The notes below the pieces were generated by a model. That model had not been told where the DNA came from and made no database searches. It saw nothing but the letters and a program-made list of their open reading frames with translations. This document shows positions 23,741-32,739 of a stretch of 44,180 nucleotides of DNA, in pieces; the stretch's first letter is position 1, and each line of letters starts with the position of its first letter. Where the stretch lies: contig PCXC01000004.1 in the NCBI GenBank assembly GCA_002796345.1, positions 1 to 44,180 on the forward strand, in the 5' to 3' direction. Origin of the DNA: Deltaproteobacteria bacterium CG11_big_fil_rev_8_21_14_0_20_42_23 (lineage in GTDB: Bacteria; UBA10199; 2-02-FULL-44-16). A program made the position numbers and the translations under genes.

Positions 23741-24696
23741 TGGAAGTGGTGTACGGCTCTCAAGCTTTTCCAGATTCAGTTTTGTCTCCCATCGTGTGCA
23801 TGGGAAATTTTGATGGCGTTCATAGTGGGCATCAGATTTTGCTCCAAAAAACCTTAGAAATCGCTGCGACACAAAAAGGAAACGCTTGTCTTTACACTTT
23901 TTTTCCTCATCCTGCGCAAGTTCTTTCTCGTGACGCAGCTCCAGTGCTTATTCAAACTCTAGATCAAAAAATTGATTTTCTTTCTCAGTTTCACCTTTCG
24001 TTTCTCATTATCGAAAAATTCAATGCAGCCTTTTCAGAATTAAGTCCCGAAGCTTTTTTTCGTGAAATCATTCTTGATAAACTTCATCCAAACACCCTTA
24101 TTGTGGGATACGATTTTACGTTCGGAAAACACCGCACAGGAAATATTGAAAGCCTAAAAAGAATGTGCACCGAACAAAACATAAAGCTTGTTGTGGTTGA
24201 AGCACAGTTTCAAGACAAAACACTCATCAGCTCTTCCCACATCAGAACTTTGGTGGCCGCTGGAAATATTTCAAGGGCAAATGAATTGCTTGGGCACCCT
24301 TACCAAATTGAAGGCACGGTCATTAAAGGCCGTGGGATGGGCGGTTCGCTTGGTGCTCACACGGCAAATATTGAAACCGAAAATAAACTTGTTCCAAAAA
24401 ATGGCGTTTATCTTACGCGCACTTCCATTTTAGAAAACACAAAACCACTTCACAGAAGCTATCACCTCAAAGAGGCTCCCAGCATTTCAAGTGTCGGCTG
24501 GAACCCTACTTTCCCAGGTTCGCCGTTTTCTATTGAAACCCATTTTTTGAAACACAACGAAAATATTTTGGGAAAATTTATCCAAATCGATTTTCTCGAA
24601 CGTCTTCGAGATCAAATCAAATTTGAATCTCCTGCTGCTCTCAAAGAACAGATTGCTGCAGACATTGATGAGGCAAGGCAAAAACATGGCTTGTGA
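23740..24696 (+). CDS. ribF: Bifunctional riboflavin kinase / FAD synthetase
   Basis: RibF, 318 residues, converts riboflavin to FMN and then FAD. The N-terminal FAD synthetase (nucleotidylyltransferase) has GNFDGVHSGH (HxGH type) near residues 22-31 and LISSSHIR near 166-173. The C-terminal riboflavin kinase domain has GTVIKGRGMG, HTANIE (the usual PTAN motif with His in place of Pro) and VGWNPTF. The ATG shares its A with the S41 stop (TAATG). FAD supply fits a genome region rich in flavoproteins, but the placement may be incidental. Confidence 0.96.
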   Translation: MEVVYGSQAFPDSVLSPIVCMGNFDGVHSGHQILLQKTLEIAATQKGNACLYTFFPHPAQVLSRDAAPVLIQTLDQKIDFLSQFHLSFLIIEKFNAAFSELSPEAFFREIILDKLHPNTLIVGYDFTFGKHRTGNIESLKRMCTEQNIKLVVVEAQFQDKTLISSSHIRTLVAAGNISRANELLGHPYQIEGTVIKGRGMGGSLGAHTANIETENKLVPKNGVYLTRTSILENTKPLHRSYHLKEAPSISSVGWNPTFPGSPFSIETHFLKHNENILGKFIQIDFLERLRDQIKFESPAALKEQIAADIDEARQKHGL

Positions 24697-25243
24697 ACTT
24701 GATCTTGGTACTTTAATTGGAGTTGCCTCAAGAAAAAATGCTGCTTCACATAATTTTCATCAGCTTACGCAAAAAGTATTTTTCACTTCTCCCAAAAAAT
24801 TTACGTTTATTCCCTTTCATCTCCCGAAGAAAAAAGAAAAACACCTTCCGCATCTCATGAAACTTCTCGATTTTGAAGCTCTCTTTTTAGAAGAATCTGT
24901 AAGTTTCCCACACACAAGATTTGAAAATGATTTTTTGTACCGCAAAGGAAAAACAATTAAAGCATCTTCACTGAGTTTGCTGGTATTGCAAGAGCTCTCC
25001 AAGGAAATGAAGTACACTCACTTTGTTTTACGGGGCTCCAAAAAAACGGCGTGGCTTCAAGCTGCGCTTGGAGGAAAAAAATCTCACTTCACGCATAAAG
25101 CAAAACACACAAAACAAGATTCAAAACTGATCATCGAAATCTCTCCACCAAAAACAAAGTCAAAACAAAAGCCTTTCATCTCCCATACCACCTTTCAACA
25201 CCTACGCACACTCATGGCCTTAAAGCTGATGAGAAAAAAATAA
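24686..25243 (+). CDS. Unknown protein resembling a degenerate shikimate dehydrogenase (AroE)
   Basis: A 185-residue protein whose ATG lies 11 bases inside the ribF end; a further upstream in-frame start would overlap ribF by 74 bases and is less likely. Its order of motifs echoes AroE: LIGVASRKNAASHNF (10-24) resembles the LIG...S..HN start, FIPFHLP (41-47) resembles the Y-V-P-F strand, then a helix and DFEALFLEESVSFPH (62-76), where AroE has G-x-N-V-T-x-P-x-K. THFVLRGSKKTAWLQAALG (111-129) resembles the nucleotide-binding turn. Both the catalytic Lys position and the GxGG loop are lost and the chain is about 80 residues short. It is rich in Lys (pI clearly basic). I consider it an AroE-fold remnant or repurposed protein; fold similarity is inference. 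Confidence 0.6.
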   Translation: MACELDLGTLIGVASRKNAASHNFHQLTQKVFFTSPKKFTFIPFHLPKKKEKHLPHLMKLLDFEALFLEESVSFPHTRFENDFLYRKGKTIKASSLSLLVLQELSKEMKYTHFVLRGSKKTAWLQAALGGKKSHFTHKAKHTKQDSKLIIEISPPKTKSKQKPFISHTTFQHLRTLMALKLMRKK

Positions 25244-25372
25244 AAGCGCACATTTGAGGTAGTTTTTACTCGTTTAAAAGGTAAGTTTCACCCCTTTTTC
25301 TACTTCTCGATTTTTTCCACTTCATTTTCACCTTACAATTCAGACGTTTACGAAACATCTTTCAAGCAGTTC

Positions 25373-25389
25373 TTGGCATAAGGCTTGTA
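25373..25389 (+). promoter_or_regulatory. Candidate sigma-54 (-24/-12) promoter
   Basis: TTGGCATAAGGCTTGTA matches the -24/-12 pattern TGGCAC-N5-TTGCW with correct spacing and changes only at the last C of the -24 box and the C of the -12 box. The predicted start near 25401 leaves a leader of about 26 bases that contains the GGAGG at 25417-25421. No enhancer-binding protein gene is in the window. Confidence 0.4.
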
Positions 25390-25426
25390 GCCTATCACCT
25401 TGGGGCCAACAGGGGTGGAGGTAGAT

Positions 25427-25882
25427 GTGCCAAAGGTTCAGGAAAAAAAGATATTGCTGGTAGAAGAAGATTCAGCGAAAACGAGATTTTGGGAGCGATG
25501 CCTGAAGGAAACAGGTGAACACGTTCATCATGTTACGTGTAGTTTTGAAGAAGCTCAGCATTTACTTAAAGACGAACGCTACGATCTTCTTATCAGCGAA
25601 GTAAACCTCAAAGATAAGCACGGCTTCGAACTCTCGCGTTTGGCGAAGGCAAAAAATCCAGCTATCGAAGTGATTTTCACCACCAGCTACAAAACGGATT
25701 TTTCGCGCTATCATCTTTCGGATAGCCATTTTCACTTTTTGCAACAGCCGTTCATCAACGTTTCAGAAATCGCGCAATTTATCTCACGGCTCCTCTACGG
25801 AAAAAACGTCTACGCCTCAGCACCCGAGGATTCGTTCACCGAAGATGAAATCTATCCACAAGTGACGCGTTGGAAGTTATAG
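25427..25882 (+). CDS. Stand-alone pseudo-receiver (CheY-like) protein
   Basis: A 151-residue receiver-fold protein. The GTG start at 25427 is chosen because a perfect GGAGG lies five bases upstream; upstream in-frame TTG and GTG codons have none. The fold is visible as KKILLVEED, then YDLLISEVNLKDKHGFEL, IEVIFTTS and FHFLQQPF. Two catalytic positions are altered: the phosphoacceptor Asp is Glu58 (LISEVN), and the conserved Lys before the final Pro is Gln107 (LQQPF). It should therefore not be phosphorylated normally, and Glu may mimic the active state. A 30-residue acidic tail follows, with no output domain. The 3' end overlaps convergent pcrA by six bases. Confidence 0.85.
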   Translation: MPKVQEKKILLVEEDSAKTRFWERCLKETGEHVHHVTCSFEEAQHLLKDERYDLLISEVNLKDKHGFELSRLAKAKNPAIEVIFTTSYKTDFSRYHLSDSHFHFLQQPFINVSEIAQFISRLLYGKNVYASAPEDSFTEDEIYPQVTRWKL

Positions 25883-28096
25883 CGGAACGAGGCCAGCAAA
25901 TTCTGCAATGAGGCGTTTCACCATTCCACTTTGAAATTTCACGGTTACTTTGTGGCCTGCATTTGATTTTTCAGATTGGGTAATAATACCGGAGCCAAAA
26001 CTTGGGTGTTGTACTTTTCTTCCTTTTGGAAAAAGTTTTTGCTGCTCATAGTTTGGCGTTTGATCGAAGTCGTAATCAAAGTCATTGCTGACATCAACAG
26101 CACTTTCTTCCACAACAGCATAGTGGCCAGCTGTGTGCGAAAGCTGATTTAAGTCTCGCAAGCGAGAAGCTGGTGTTGACGCTTTTGCACTTCGTCTCTC
26201 ACTGAGTTCGGCTGGAATCTCTTCAAGAAAACGAGAAGGAATGCTGTATTTTTCTTTTCCAAACACGCGACGACGAAACGCGTGCGTTAAGTGCAGCTCT
26301 TGCATCGCGCGTGTCATACCTACATAGCAAAGCCGGCGCTCTTCTTCCAACTCTTCGGGGTCATCAAGCGAACGTGCATGTGGGAAAAGACCTTCCTCCA
26401 TACCCACCAAGTAAACTAGTGGATATTCAAGGCCCTTCGCTAAGTGAAGTGTCATGAGGGTTACAGCGCCCATGTCATCGTCAATTTTGTCAGCTTCGGA
26501 AACAAGCGCAACTTGGTCTAAAAATTCTGCCAATGCATTTTCAGCTTCAAGTGGACGAAATTCTTCAATAGCACTTACAAGTTCGTTGATATTTTCAAGC
26601 TTTGCTTCAGCTTCAATAGTGCCAAGACTTGCAAGCGATTCAACATATGCTGTTTTTTCCAAAACTTGATGCACAAGATCCTTCAGTGAAAGATTTTTTG
26701 CTTCATCCCGAAGCAGAGAAAGCAAAGCATGGAAGTCTTGTATTTTTTTGGTGAGGCCACCTTTTGTGAAACCACTTTCACTAAACGGCTGAAGCGCATC
26801 AAAAAGGGAAAGCGCATTTTCTTGTGAAAACAACTCCAGTTTTTCTAAACTTGTTTTTCCAATTCCACGCGCGGGTACATTAAGAATGCGCTTGAAGGCG
26901 ATATCATCACGAGAATCTTGCAAAAGGCGTAAGTAGGCAAGAATGTCTTTCACTTCTGCGCGAGCATAAAACTTCATACCACCATAAATTTTATAAGGAA
27001 TACCATGTTCACGAAAAGCTTCTTCAAAAGATCTTGATTGAGCATTGGTGCGATAAAAACATGCCACCTCTTTGTAGCTTTTTCCTTCTTGAATATACTG
27101 CTTAATATGCCTCGCTACACTTTTTGCTTCTTCACGATCTGAAGCAAAAGAAGAAATGACCACTTTTTTTCCTTGTTCATTTTCAGTCCAGAGTGATTTT
27201 GACTTCCGCCCTGCATTCCTTGACACCACTGCTTCTGCGGCTGCAATGATAGATGCGGTTGAACGATAATTTTGCTCCAATTTTACCACTTGCGCGCCAG
27301 CAAAATCTTTTTCGAAGCGCAGAATGTTGGAAACATCAGCACCTCTCCATTTGTAAATAGACTGATCATCATCTCCAACAACACAAATATTTTTATACTT
27401 TTGTGAAAGCAAGCGAAGCAATTTGTACTGCGCATTGTTGGTATCTTGATATTCATCCACCAAGAGATAACGCCACCGTTCTTGATACGCTTCACAAAGT
27501 GCTGGTTGCGTTTCAAAAAGCCAAACCGTGAGACGAATGAGATCTCCAAAATCCATGGCTTGCAATTCGGTAAGACGTTTTTGATACAAGTGGTAAATCT
27601 GTGAAATTTTTCTGAGGTATGGATTCTGAAGGCCCTCTTTCTCAAATGCTTCTGGAGAAAGGCAGGCATCCTTCGCTCGGGAAATGCGGTCTAACACTGA
27701 ACGTGGTGGCAAACGATTTTGATCGAGGTTCAGCTGCGCTAGACATTCTTTGAGCAAGGTAAGTTGATCGGAGTCGTCATAAATAACAAAGTTTGAAGAA
27801 TAGCCAAGATACTCTGCATGCTTTCGTAAAAGTTTTAAACAGGTAGAGTGAAAGGTCCCCGCAGTTACTTCTCTTGCCTTAAAACCGATGAGTTCTTCAC
27901 ATCGCTTTCTCAACTCGGCTGCCGCTTTGTTGGTAAACGTTAAAGCCAAGATGTGAGACGGAAAGGCAATGTTTTCGGAAATGAGCCGCGAGATTCTATG
28001 TACAAGCGTTTTCGTCTTGCCTGAACCTGGGCCCGCCAAAATCAATAGTGGCCCATCGGAAATTTCTACAGCTTTATTCTGTGCGTGATTTAACAT
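25877..28096 (-). CDS. pcrA: UvrD/PcrA-type superfamily 1 DNA helicase
   Basis: A 739-residue 3'-5' DNA helicase for repair and replication restart. SF1 motifs in order: Q-motif LNHAQNKAV at residue 2, Walker A AGPGSGKTKTL near 22-32, motif Ia LALTFTNKAA, motif II DEYQDTN near 218, motif III GDDDQSIYKWRGA, motif IV QNYRS, motif V LMTLHLAKGLEYPLV and motif VI YVGMTRAMQEL. The C-terminal PcrA-type tail ends with a Tudor-like GRKVQHPSFGSGIITQSE segment. It lies 23 bases downstream of glmS on the same strand, so it may be the last gene of glmU-glmS-pcrA. Confidence 0.95.
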   Translation of the reverse strand: MLNHAQNKAVEISDGPLLILAGPGSGKTKTLVHRISRLISENIAFPSHILALTFTNKAAAELRKRCEELIGFKAREVTAGTFHSTCLKLLRKHAEYLGYSSNFVIYDDSDQLTLLKECLAQLNLDQNRLPPRSVLDRISRAKDACLSPEAFEKEGLQNPYLRKISQIYHLYQKRLTELQAMDFGDLIRLTVWLFETQPALCEAYQERWRYLLVDEYQDTNNAQYKLLRLLSQKYKNICVVGDDDQSIYKWRGADVSNILRFEKDFAGAQVVKLEQNYRSTASIIAAAEAVVSRNAGRKSKSLWTENEQGKKVVISSFASDREEAKSVARHIKQYIQEGKSYKEVACFYRTNAQSRSFEEAFREHGIPYKIYGGMKFYARAEVKDILAYLRLLQDSRDDIAFKRILNVPARGIGKTSLEKLELFSQENALSLFDALQPFSESGFTKGGLTKKIQDFHALLSLLRDEAKNLSLKDLVHQVLEKTAYVESLASLGTIEAEAKLENINELVSAIEEFRPLEAENALAEFLDQVALVSEADKIDDDMGAVTLMTLHLAKGLEYPLVYLVGMEEGLFPHARSLDDPEELEEERRLCYVGMTRAMQELHLTHAFRRRVFGKEKYSIPSRFLEEIPAELSERRSAKASTPASRLRDLNQLSHTAGHYAVVEESAVDVSNDFDYDFDQTPNYEQQKLFPKGRKVQHPSFGSGIITQSEKSNAGHKVTVKFQSGMVKRLIAEFAGLVPL

Positions 28097-28119
28097 AGTA
28101 ATATCATTTCGCGAAAACC

Positions 28120-29958
28120 TTATTCAACGGTTACGCTTTTGGCTAAATTTCTGGGTTGGTCAACATCGGTACCTTTGTGGTCTGCCACATAATAAGCAAA
28201 AAGCTGTAATGCAACAGAAACAAAAAGTGGCGACACGCACCAAGAAGATGCTGGAAGAAAGAGACTATTTTCAGCCATGGCAGCTGAAGCCACATCACCT
28301 TCTGTAGCAAGCATCAACACTTTTGCTCCTCTTGCTTTTACTTCTTCTACATTAGAAAGCATTTTTTCATGCACTTGATCTTGCAAACAAATGGCGATGA
28401 CGGGAACACCTTTATCAATAAGGGCTATAGGGCCATGCTTCAATTCTCCTGCGGCATAACCTTCTGCGTGAATGTAAGAAATCTCTTTAAGCTTCAAGGC
28501 ACCTTCCAAAGCTGAAGGAAAATGAATACCTCGTCCCAAATAAAAAATATGTTCAGAAGCAGCATACTTTTTTGCAAGCTCCTGAATACTTGGTGCCACA
28601 TCCATTAAAATGGAATCAATTTCCCTGGGAACGGTGAGCAGTTCTTGAAGCGAATGTGATATTTCAGCATCGCTCATTGTTTTTCGCCGAAACGAAATAT
28701 CTAGTGCAAGCAAATACAACAAAATAAGCTGAGTGGTAAAAGCTTTTGTGGAAGCCACTCCAATTTCAGGACCTGCATGGTTATAAAGTGTTGCATCGCT
28801 TAAACGTGGGATAGCACTGCCAACCACATTGCAGATGCTTAGGATGGTAATCTTGCTCTCAAGTTTAAGTTTTTTAATCGCAGCCAAAGTATCTGCTGTT
28901 TCACCGGACTGAGAAATAGGAAGCAAAAGCGTGCGGCCACTCAAAACAGGCTCGCGATATCGAAACTCGCTGGCAAGCTCTACGCTCACTCTCACTTTTG
29001 CAAGGCTTTCGATAAGGTATTTTCCAATCACGCCAGCATGATAAGAAGTGCCGCACGCCACGATGGTAATTTCATCAAAAGGAAATTCATTGTTGCCACA
29101 CACTTCTTGAAGCTCATCGAGGGTTACTTTTCCTTCTGAAAGACTAATCCTTCCGGTGAAAGCATCCTCAATCACTTGCGGTTGCTCGTGAATTTCTTTG
29201 AGCATAAAATGTTTGTACCCGCCACGTTCTGCCATGAATGGTGTCCATGGAATGTGTTTCGTGGGCCGAGAAACTTCTTTTCCATCAGCCGAATAAATGG
29301 TGGTTTTCTTTTGTTCAATAACAGCAAGATCGTGATCTTCGAGAAAAATAACTTCGTTGGTATACGAGAGCAACGCGGGAATATCAGATGCGACAAGGCC
29401 CATCTGTGCATTGGCTCCAAGCACAAGTGGTGAGCCGTGTTTCGCCAGATAGAGTCTGTCTGGTTCACTTTCGTGCATAATTACAAAGGCATAATTTCCT
29501 TTGATGTCACTCAAAGCTTTTCTAAGCGCTAACAGCATGTCGCCTTCCGTTTGAAAATAATAATCAATAAGATGGCACGCTACTTCAGTGTCTGTTTCAG
29601 ATTCAAAAATATGGCCGCGTTCAATAAGCATTGCGCGAAGCTGATTATAATTTTCAATAATTCCATTGTGGACCAAAACAATTCCACCCGACCTATGCGG
29701 ATGGGCATTAATTTCGGAAGGTTTTCCATGAGTGGCCCATCTTGTGTGGCCGATTCCAATTATGCCCGAGAGTGGTTTTTCTTGTAGTAAAGTTTCAAGC
29801 TGTGAAAGTTTTCCCATGGCACGACGAAGTTCAATTTTTTGATCATGAATAATAGCAATGCCCGCAGAGTCATATCCTCTATACTCAAGACGACGAAGCC
29901 CTTCCACGATAACACGAGAAATATTTTGATCACCAACACAACCAATAATTCCACACAT
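28120..29958 (-). CDS. glmS: Glutamine-fructose-6-phosphate aminotransferase
   Basis: GlmS, 612 residues, makes glucosamine-6-phosphate, the first step toward UDP-GlcNAc for peptidoglycan and lipopolysaccharide. The N-terminal class II glutamine amidotransferase has nucleophile Cys2 (MCGIIGCVG) and RRLEYRGYDSAGIA. Two SIS isomerase domains contain SQSGETADTLAA and EIGVASTKAFTTQ, and the chain ends with the conserved DQPRNLAKSVTVE. Full length for the family. No glmS ribozyme can be placed: only nine bases separate it from glmU upstream. It forms an operon with glmU, which acts later in the same pathway. Confidence 0.98.
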   Translation of the reverse strand: MCGIIGCVGDQNISRVIVEGLRRLEYRGYDSAGIAIIHDQKIELRRAMGKLSQLETLLQEKPLSGIIGIGHTRWATHGKPSEINAHPHRSGGIVLVHNGIIENYNQLRAMLIERGHIFESETDTEVACHLIDYYFQTEGDMLLALRKALSDIKGNYAFVIMHESEPDRLYLAKHGSPLVLGANAQMGLVASDIPALLSYTNEVIFLEDHDLAVIEQKKTTIYSADGKEVSRPTKHIPWTPFMAERGGYKHFMLKEIHEQPQVIEDAFTGRISLSEGKVTLDELQEVCGNNEFPFDEITIVACGTSYHAGVIGKYLIESLAKVRVSVELASEFRYREPVLSGRTLLLPISQSGETADTLAAIKKLKLESKITILSICNVVGSAIPRLSDATLYNHAGPEIGVASTKAFTTQLILLYLLALDISFRRKTMSDAEISHSLQELLTVPREIDSILMDVAPSIQELAKKYAASEHIFYLGRGIHFPSALEGALKLKEISYIHAEGYAAGELKHGPIALIDKGVPVIAICLQDQVHEKMLSNVEEVKARGAKVLMLATEGDVASAAMAENSLFLPASSWCVSPLFVSVALQLFAYYVADHKGTDVDQPRNLAKSVTVE

Positions 29959-29967
29959 AAAAATATC

Positions 29968-31353
29968 CTATTTCTTTTTCTTTCGTTTCCATTTTGGCTG
30001 CCAAGACTTGATGATAACTTGTTCAGCGCGAGAAAGTGCCAAAACATTTGGCGGAACATTTTTGGTAATGGTTGAACCTGCTCCAATAGTACTGCCAGCC
30101 CCAATGCTTACGGGAGCAATGAACTGCACATCGCTGCCAACAAAAGCCCTGTCACCAATTATGGTTTTGTGTTTTTGATTGCCATCATAATTGCACGTAA
30201 TGGTACCACAACCAATGTTTGCATCTGCACCGATGACGCTATCACCAAGATACGTGAGATGAGAAACTTTAGCGCCTTTTTTCAAAACAGATTTTTTTAT
30301 CTCTACAAAATTTCCAATTTTTACCTTTTCTCCAATACTTGTTCCAGGTCGAATGCGTGCAAATGGCCCCACCACAGCACCTTCCGCCACTTTACTTTCT
30401 TCAATGGAACTCATTGACTTCACACAAACTGAATTGGAAAGTGTTGCATTTTTCAACACCACCGAATGTTCAATCACACAAGAAGAACCCACACTACTTG
30501 CTCCTTGCAAATGAGCTCCAGGAAAAATGATGCTGTCTTCACCAATTTTTACATCTGCATCCACATAAGTATTTTCAGGGTCAACAAACGTAACTCCGTT
30601 TAACATGTGAGTTGTGTTAATTCTTTTTCTCATCAATTTTTCAGCGTAAGCTAAATCGACACGATTGTTCACTCCTAAAAATTCTGTTTCGTCTGAAGAA
30701 ACAAAAGTAAAAATGGAATGATTTTCTTTCACTGCCTGAGGAATAATTTCGGGGAGATAATATTCGTGCGTAAGTGTATCGGCTTTTATTTTTTTGAGGC
30801 TTTTAAAAAGAAATTCTGCTTTCACACAATAGACACCTGCGTTTGCTTCCGTAATTTGCAACTCTGCTTCTGTTGCGTTTTTTGCCTCTTTCACCTTGAT
30901 AACTCTGGCGTCTAGGTCTCTGATAACTCTTCCATATTGTTTTGCATCTTGAAGCTGCATGGTAATAAGGCCCAATGTCGCCTTTTTTTCTTGTACGCGC
31001 TTCACAAAGTTGAGAATGGTTTCCTGTTTTAAAAGTGGAACATCGCCACTCAAAATGAGCACATAGCCTTTAAACCCCTCCAAGGCTTTTTTTGCGGCCA
31101 ACACGGCATGAGCTGTTCCCAAAGGTTTAGACTGGATGACAAACGTATGTTTGTTTTCTTTGAGGTATTCCTTCACATCACTTTGAGCAGGAGAAACAAT
31201 ACTGAAGACACGTTTTGATTTCAAAACTTTTGCGAAATCAAGAGGATATGAAATCATCGGCCTGCCAGCAATCTGATGCATCACTTTAGAAGACCTGGAT
31301 TTCATGCGTGTTCCCATGCCTGCGGCCAAAATGAGAACTGAAATTTCAGACAT
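29968..31353 (-). CDS. glmU: Bifunctional GlmU (GlcN-1-P acetyltransferase / UDP-GlcNAc pyrophosphorylase)
   Basis: GlmU, 461 residues, acetylates glucosamine-1-phosphate and uridylylates the product to UDP-GlcNAc. The N-terminal nucleotidyltransferase has LAAGMGTRMKSRSSKVMH (residues 10-27) and the QSKPLGTAHAV and LSGDVPLL motifs. The C-terminal left-handed beta-helix is evident from the hexapeptide pattern (VGPFARIRPGTSIGEKVKIG, GCGTITCNYDG, IGAGSTIGAGSTI). The ATG has AAGGAG at good spacing. It ends with a Lys-rich tail (KRKKKK). First gene of glmU-glmS-pcrA. Confidence 0.98.
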   Translation of the reverse strand: MSEISVLILAAGMGTRMKSRSSKVMHQIAGRPMISYPLDFAKVLKSKRVFSIVSPAQSDVKEYLKENKHTFVIQSKPLGTAHAVLAAKKALEGFKGYVLILSGDVPLLKQETILNFVKRVQEKKATLGLITMQLQDAKQYGRVIRDLDARVIKVKEAKNATEAELQITEANAGVYCVKAEFLFKSLKKIKADTLTHEYYLPEIIPQAVKENHSIFTFVSSDETEFLGVNNRVDLAYAEKLMRKRINTTHMLNGVTFVDPENTYVDADVKIGEDSIIFPGAHLQGASSVGSSCVIEHSVVLKNATLSNSVCVKSMSSIEESKVAEGAVVGPFARIRPGTSIGEKVKIGNFVEIKKSVLKKGAKVSHLTYLGDSVIGADANIGCGTITCNYDGNQKHKTIIGDRAFVGSDVQFIAPVSIGAGSTIGAGSTITKNVPPNVLALSRAEQVIIKSWQPKWKRKKKK

Positions 31354-31467
31354 ACTTTAAACTCCTTCTCTGATGCATTTAAAGGCTGATATGCAAAGTG
31401 CGGCACTCTATGAAAATATCATTGTTGATGCAAGTACGATTTCGAACCACGAAACACCAATGCCCTT

Positions 31468-31496
31468 TTGACAATGAATGGCAGCAATGCTAGCAC
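31468..31496 (+). promoter_or_regulatory. Candidate sigma-70 promoter upstream of the TonB-like-topology gene
   Basis: A perfect TTGACA (31468-31473), a 17-base spacer ending in TGC, and TAGCAC (31491-31496). The -10 matches only three of six positions, partly compensated by the TG dinucleotide. It would start transcription about 35 bases before the ATG at 31539. Confidence 0.35.
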
Positions 31497-31538
31497 TGGC
31501 CGCACTTGCGCGCCAAAGCCAAGTGTGGAGCAAACTGC

Positions 31539-32123
31539 ATGGAACAACACGAAGACAATCTGCACGACGAAGCCACTCATGTGGAAAAAGTAGAAACTCC
31601 AGCAGGCGAAATCAAATTGCCTCATAAAGACTTGTACCCAAACGCACCAAAAAAAACCTTTGGCAGAAATTTTTTCGCTGTTTTTGTCTTTCTTCTCCTT
31701 CTCACTTTTATGCGAGCCGTTCTTCTTTCATCTCCAAAACAACTCCCCTTAAAGAACGAAGCAGATCCTGTGGAAGAACAGCTTGCGCCTGAAAAAGCGC
31801 ATGAAGCAACTCCACAAACAAAAGTTGAAGAAACTCTCAAAACAATCCTTGAAAATAAAGTGTCCAAAGATGAAACAAGCGAAGAAAAAGCCGCGGAAGA
31901 TTTACCTAAGGCAAACATAATCGATTTCAACACGCTTACCGAAGCGAATGAAGCAAAAAGACAAGAAGAAGTGAAAGCAGAAAAAATTCCAAAGCCCAAA
32001 AAGAAAATGCTTAAAAAATCATCTCCAATTGAATTCACAGAAGAAGAATTGAATAACGATTTGGCCGAAAAGCTGAATCTTGAGCGCCTCTCCAATGGCG
32101 AATCTAACGAAGCCGCGCAATAA
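31539..32123 (+). CDS. Single-pass membrane protein with charged periplasmic tail, unknown function
   Basis: A 194-residue protein. The ATG at 31539 is preceded by GGAG at 8 bases; an upstream in-frame TTG would add 11 residues and has no Shine-Dalgarno. Residues 1-43 are hydrophilic, 44-63 form one transmembrane helix (FFAVFVFLLLLTFMRAVLL), and the rest is a long Glu/Lys/Ala-rich segment likely extended or coiled in the periplasm. This topology is like TonB or sporulation-type linker proteins, but no domain was recognised. It is divergent from glmU and its 3' end overlaps convergent pgeF by 20 bases. Confidence 0.78.
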   Translation: MEQHEDNLHDEATHVEKVETPAGEIKLPHKDLYPNAPKKTFGRNFFAVFVFLLLLTFMRAVLLSSPKQLPLKNEADPVEEQLAPEKAHEATPQTKVEETLKTILENKVSKDETSEEKAAEDLPKANIIDFNTLTEANEAKRQEEVKAEKIPKPKKKMLKKSSPIEFTEEELNNDLAEKLNLERLSNGESNEAAQ

Positions 32124-32739
32124 AGCTCACTTGCCTTTTTTCCGTTTTGTTTTTTCTGTAGGAAGCAAGCCTCTCATCTTCAAACGTGCATATGTGCACT
32201 ACATCAATATTATTTTCGCCAACGCCTGCATGCAAAAGCTGTTGTTTATTTATCTGAGCCAAATCTAAATGCGTTCCTGTTTCAGAAAAACGCGACGCAA
32301 GTTCACTGCCCACTTCGTAATGTGTTTTACAAATGCACGGACCAATTACTGCCAAAAGATCTTGAGGTTTGGTTTTGTAGTTTTTTTGCAAATACATTAC
32401 CGTTTTCTTCAGAATTTCTTGCTCTGTTCCTCTCCAACCCGCATGAACAGCTGCCACATGATTTTGCTTTGAATCATAAAGTAAAATGGGAACACAATCT
32501 GCCGTTCTCACGAAACATAAAACATTTTTTTCCGTGCTCACAAAAGCATCTGCCGTATACATTTCTGATTTCTGCTCATCAAGAGAAACAATAATGTCAG
32601 AGTGAATTTGCTTCGTGTGTGGAATAAAAAATGAAGAAAATGTTTTATCAGAAATCAAAAGATCAGCATTACCAAATCCATGAACAATTTCTTTTTTTTC
32701 TTTCAACAAAGCTGATTGATAGATGCATTCATTTTTCAT
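32104..32739 (-). CDS. pgeF: Peptidoglycan editing factor PgeF (YfiH, Cu-oxidase_4 family)
   Basis: PgeF, 211 residues, belongs to the YfiH/laccase-domain family that removes misincorporated L-Ser from peptidoglycan precursors. Conserved motifs are visible: RTADCVPILL near residues 79-88, AVHAGWRGTEQEIL near 97-110 with the metal-binding His, and GPCICKTHYEVG near 133-144. The ATG overlaps the rluD stop (ATGA), a pairing also found in enterobacteria where yfiH follows rluD. Slightly shorter than E. coli YfiH but complete. Confidence 0.93.
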   Translation of the reverse strand: MKNECIYQSALLKEKKEIVHGFGNADLLISDKTFSSFFIPHTKQIHSDIIVSLDEQKSEMYTADAFVSTEKNVLCFVRTADCVPILLYDSKQNHVAAVHAGWRGTEQEILKKTVMYLQKNYKTKPQDLLAVIGPCICKTHYEVGSELASRFSETGTHLDLAQINKQQLLHAGVGENNIDVVHICTFEDERLASYRKNKTEKRQVSFIARLR

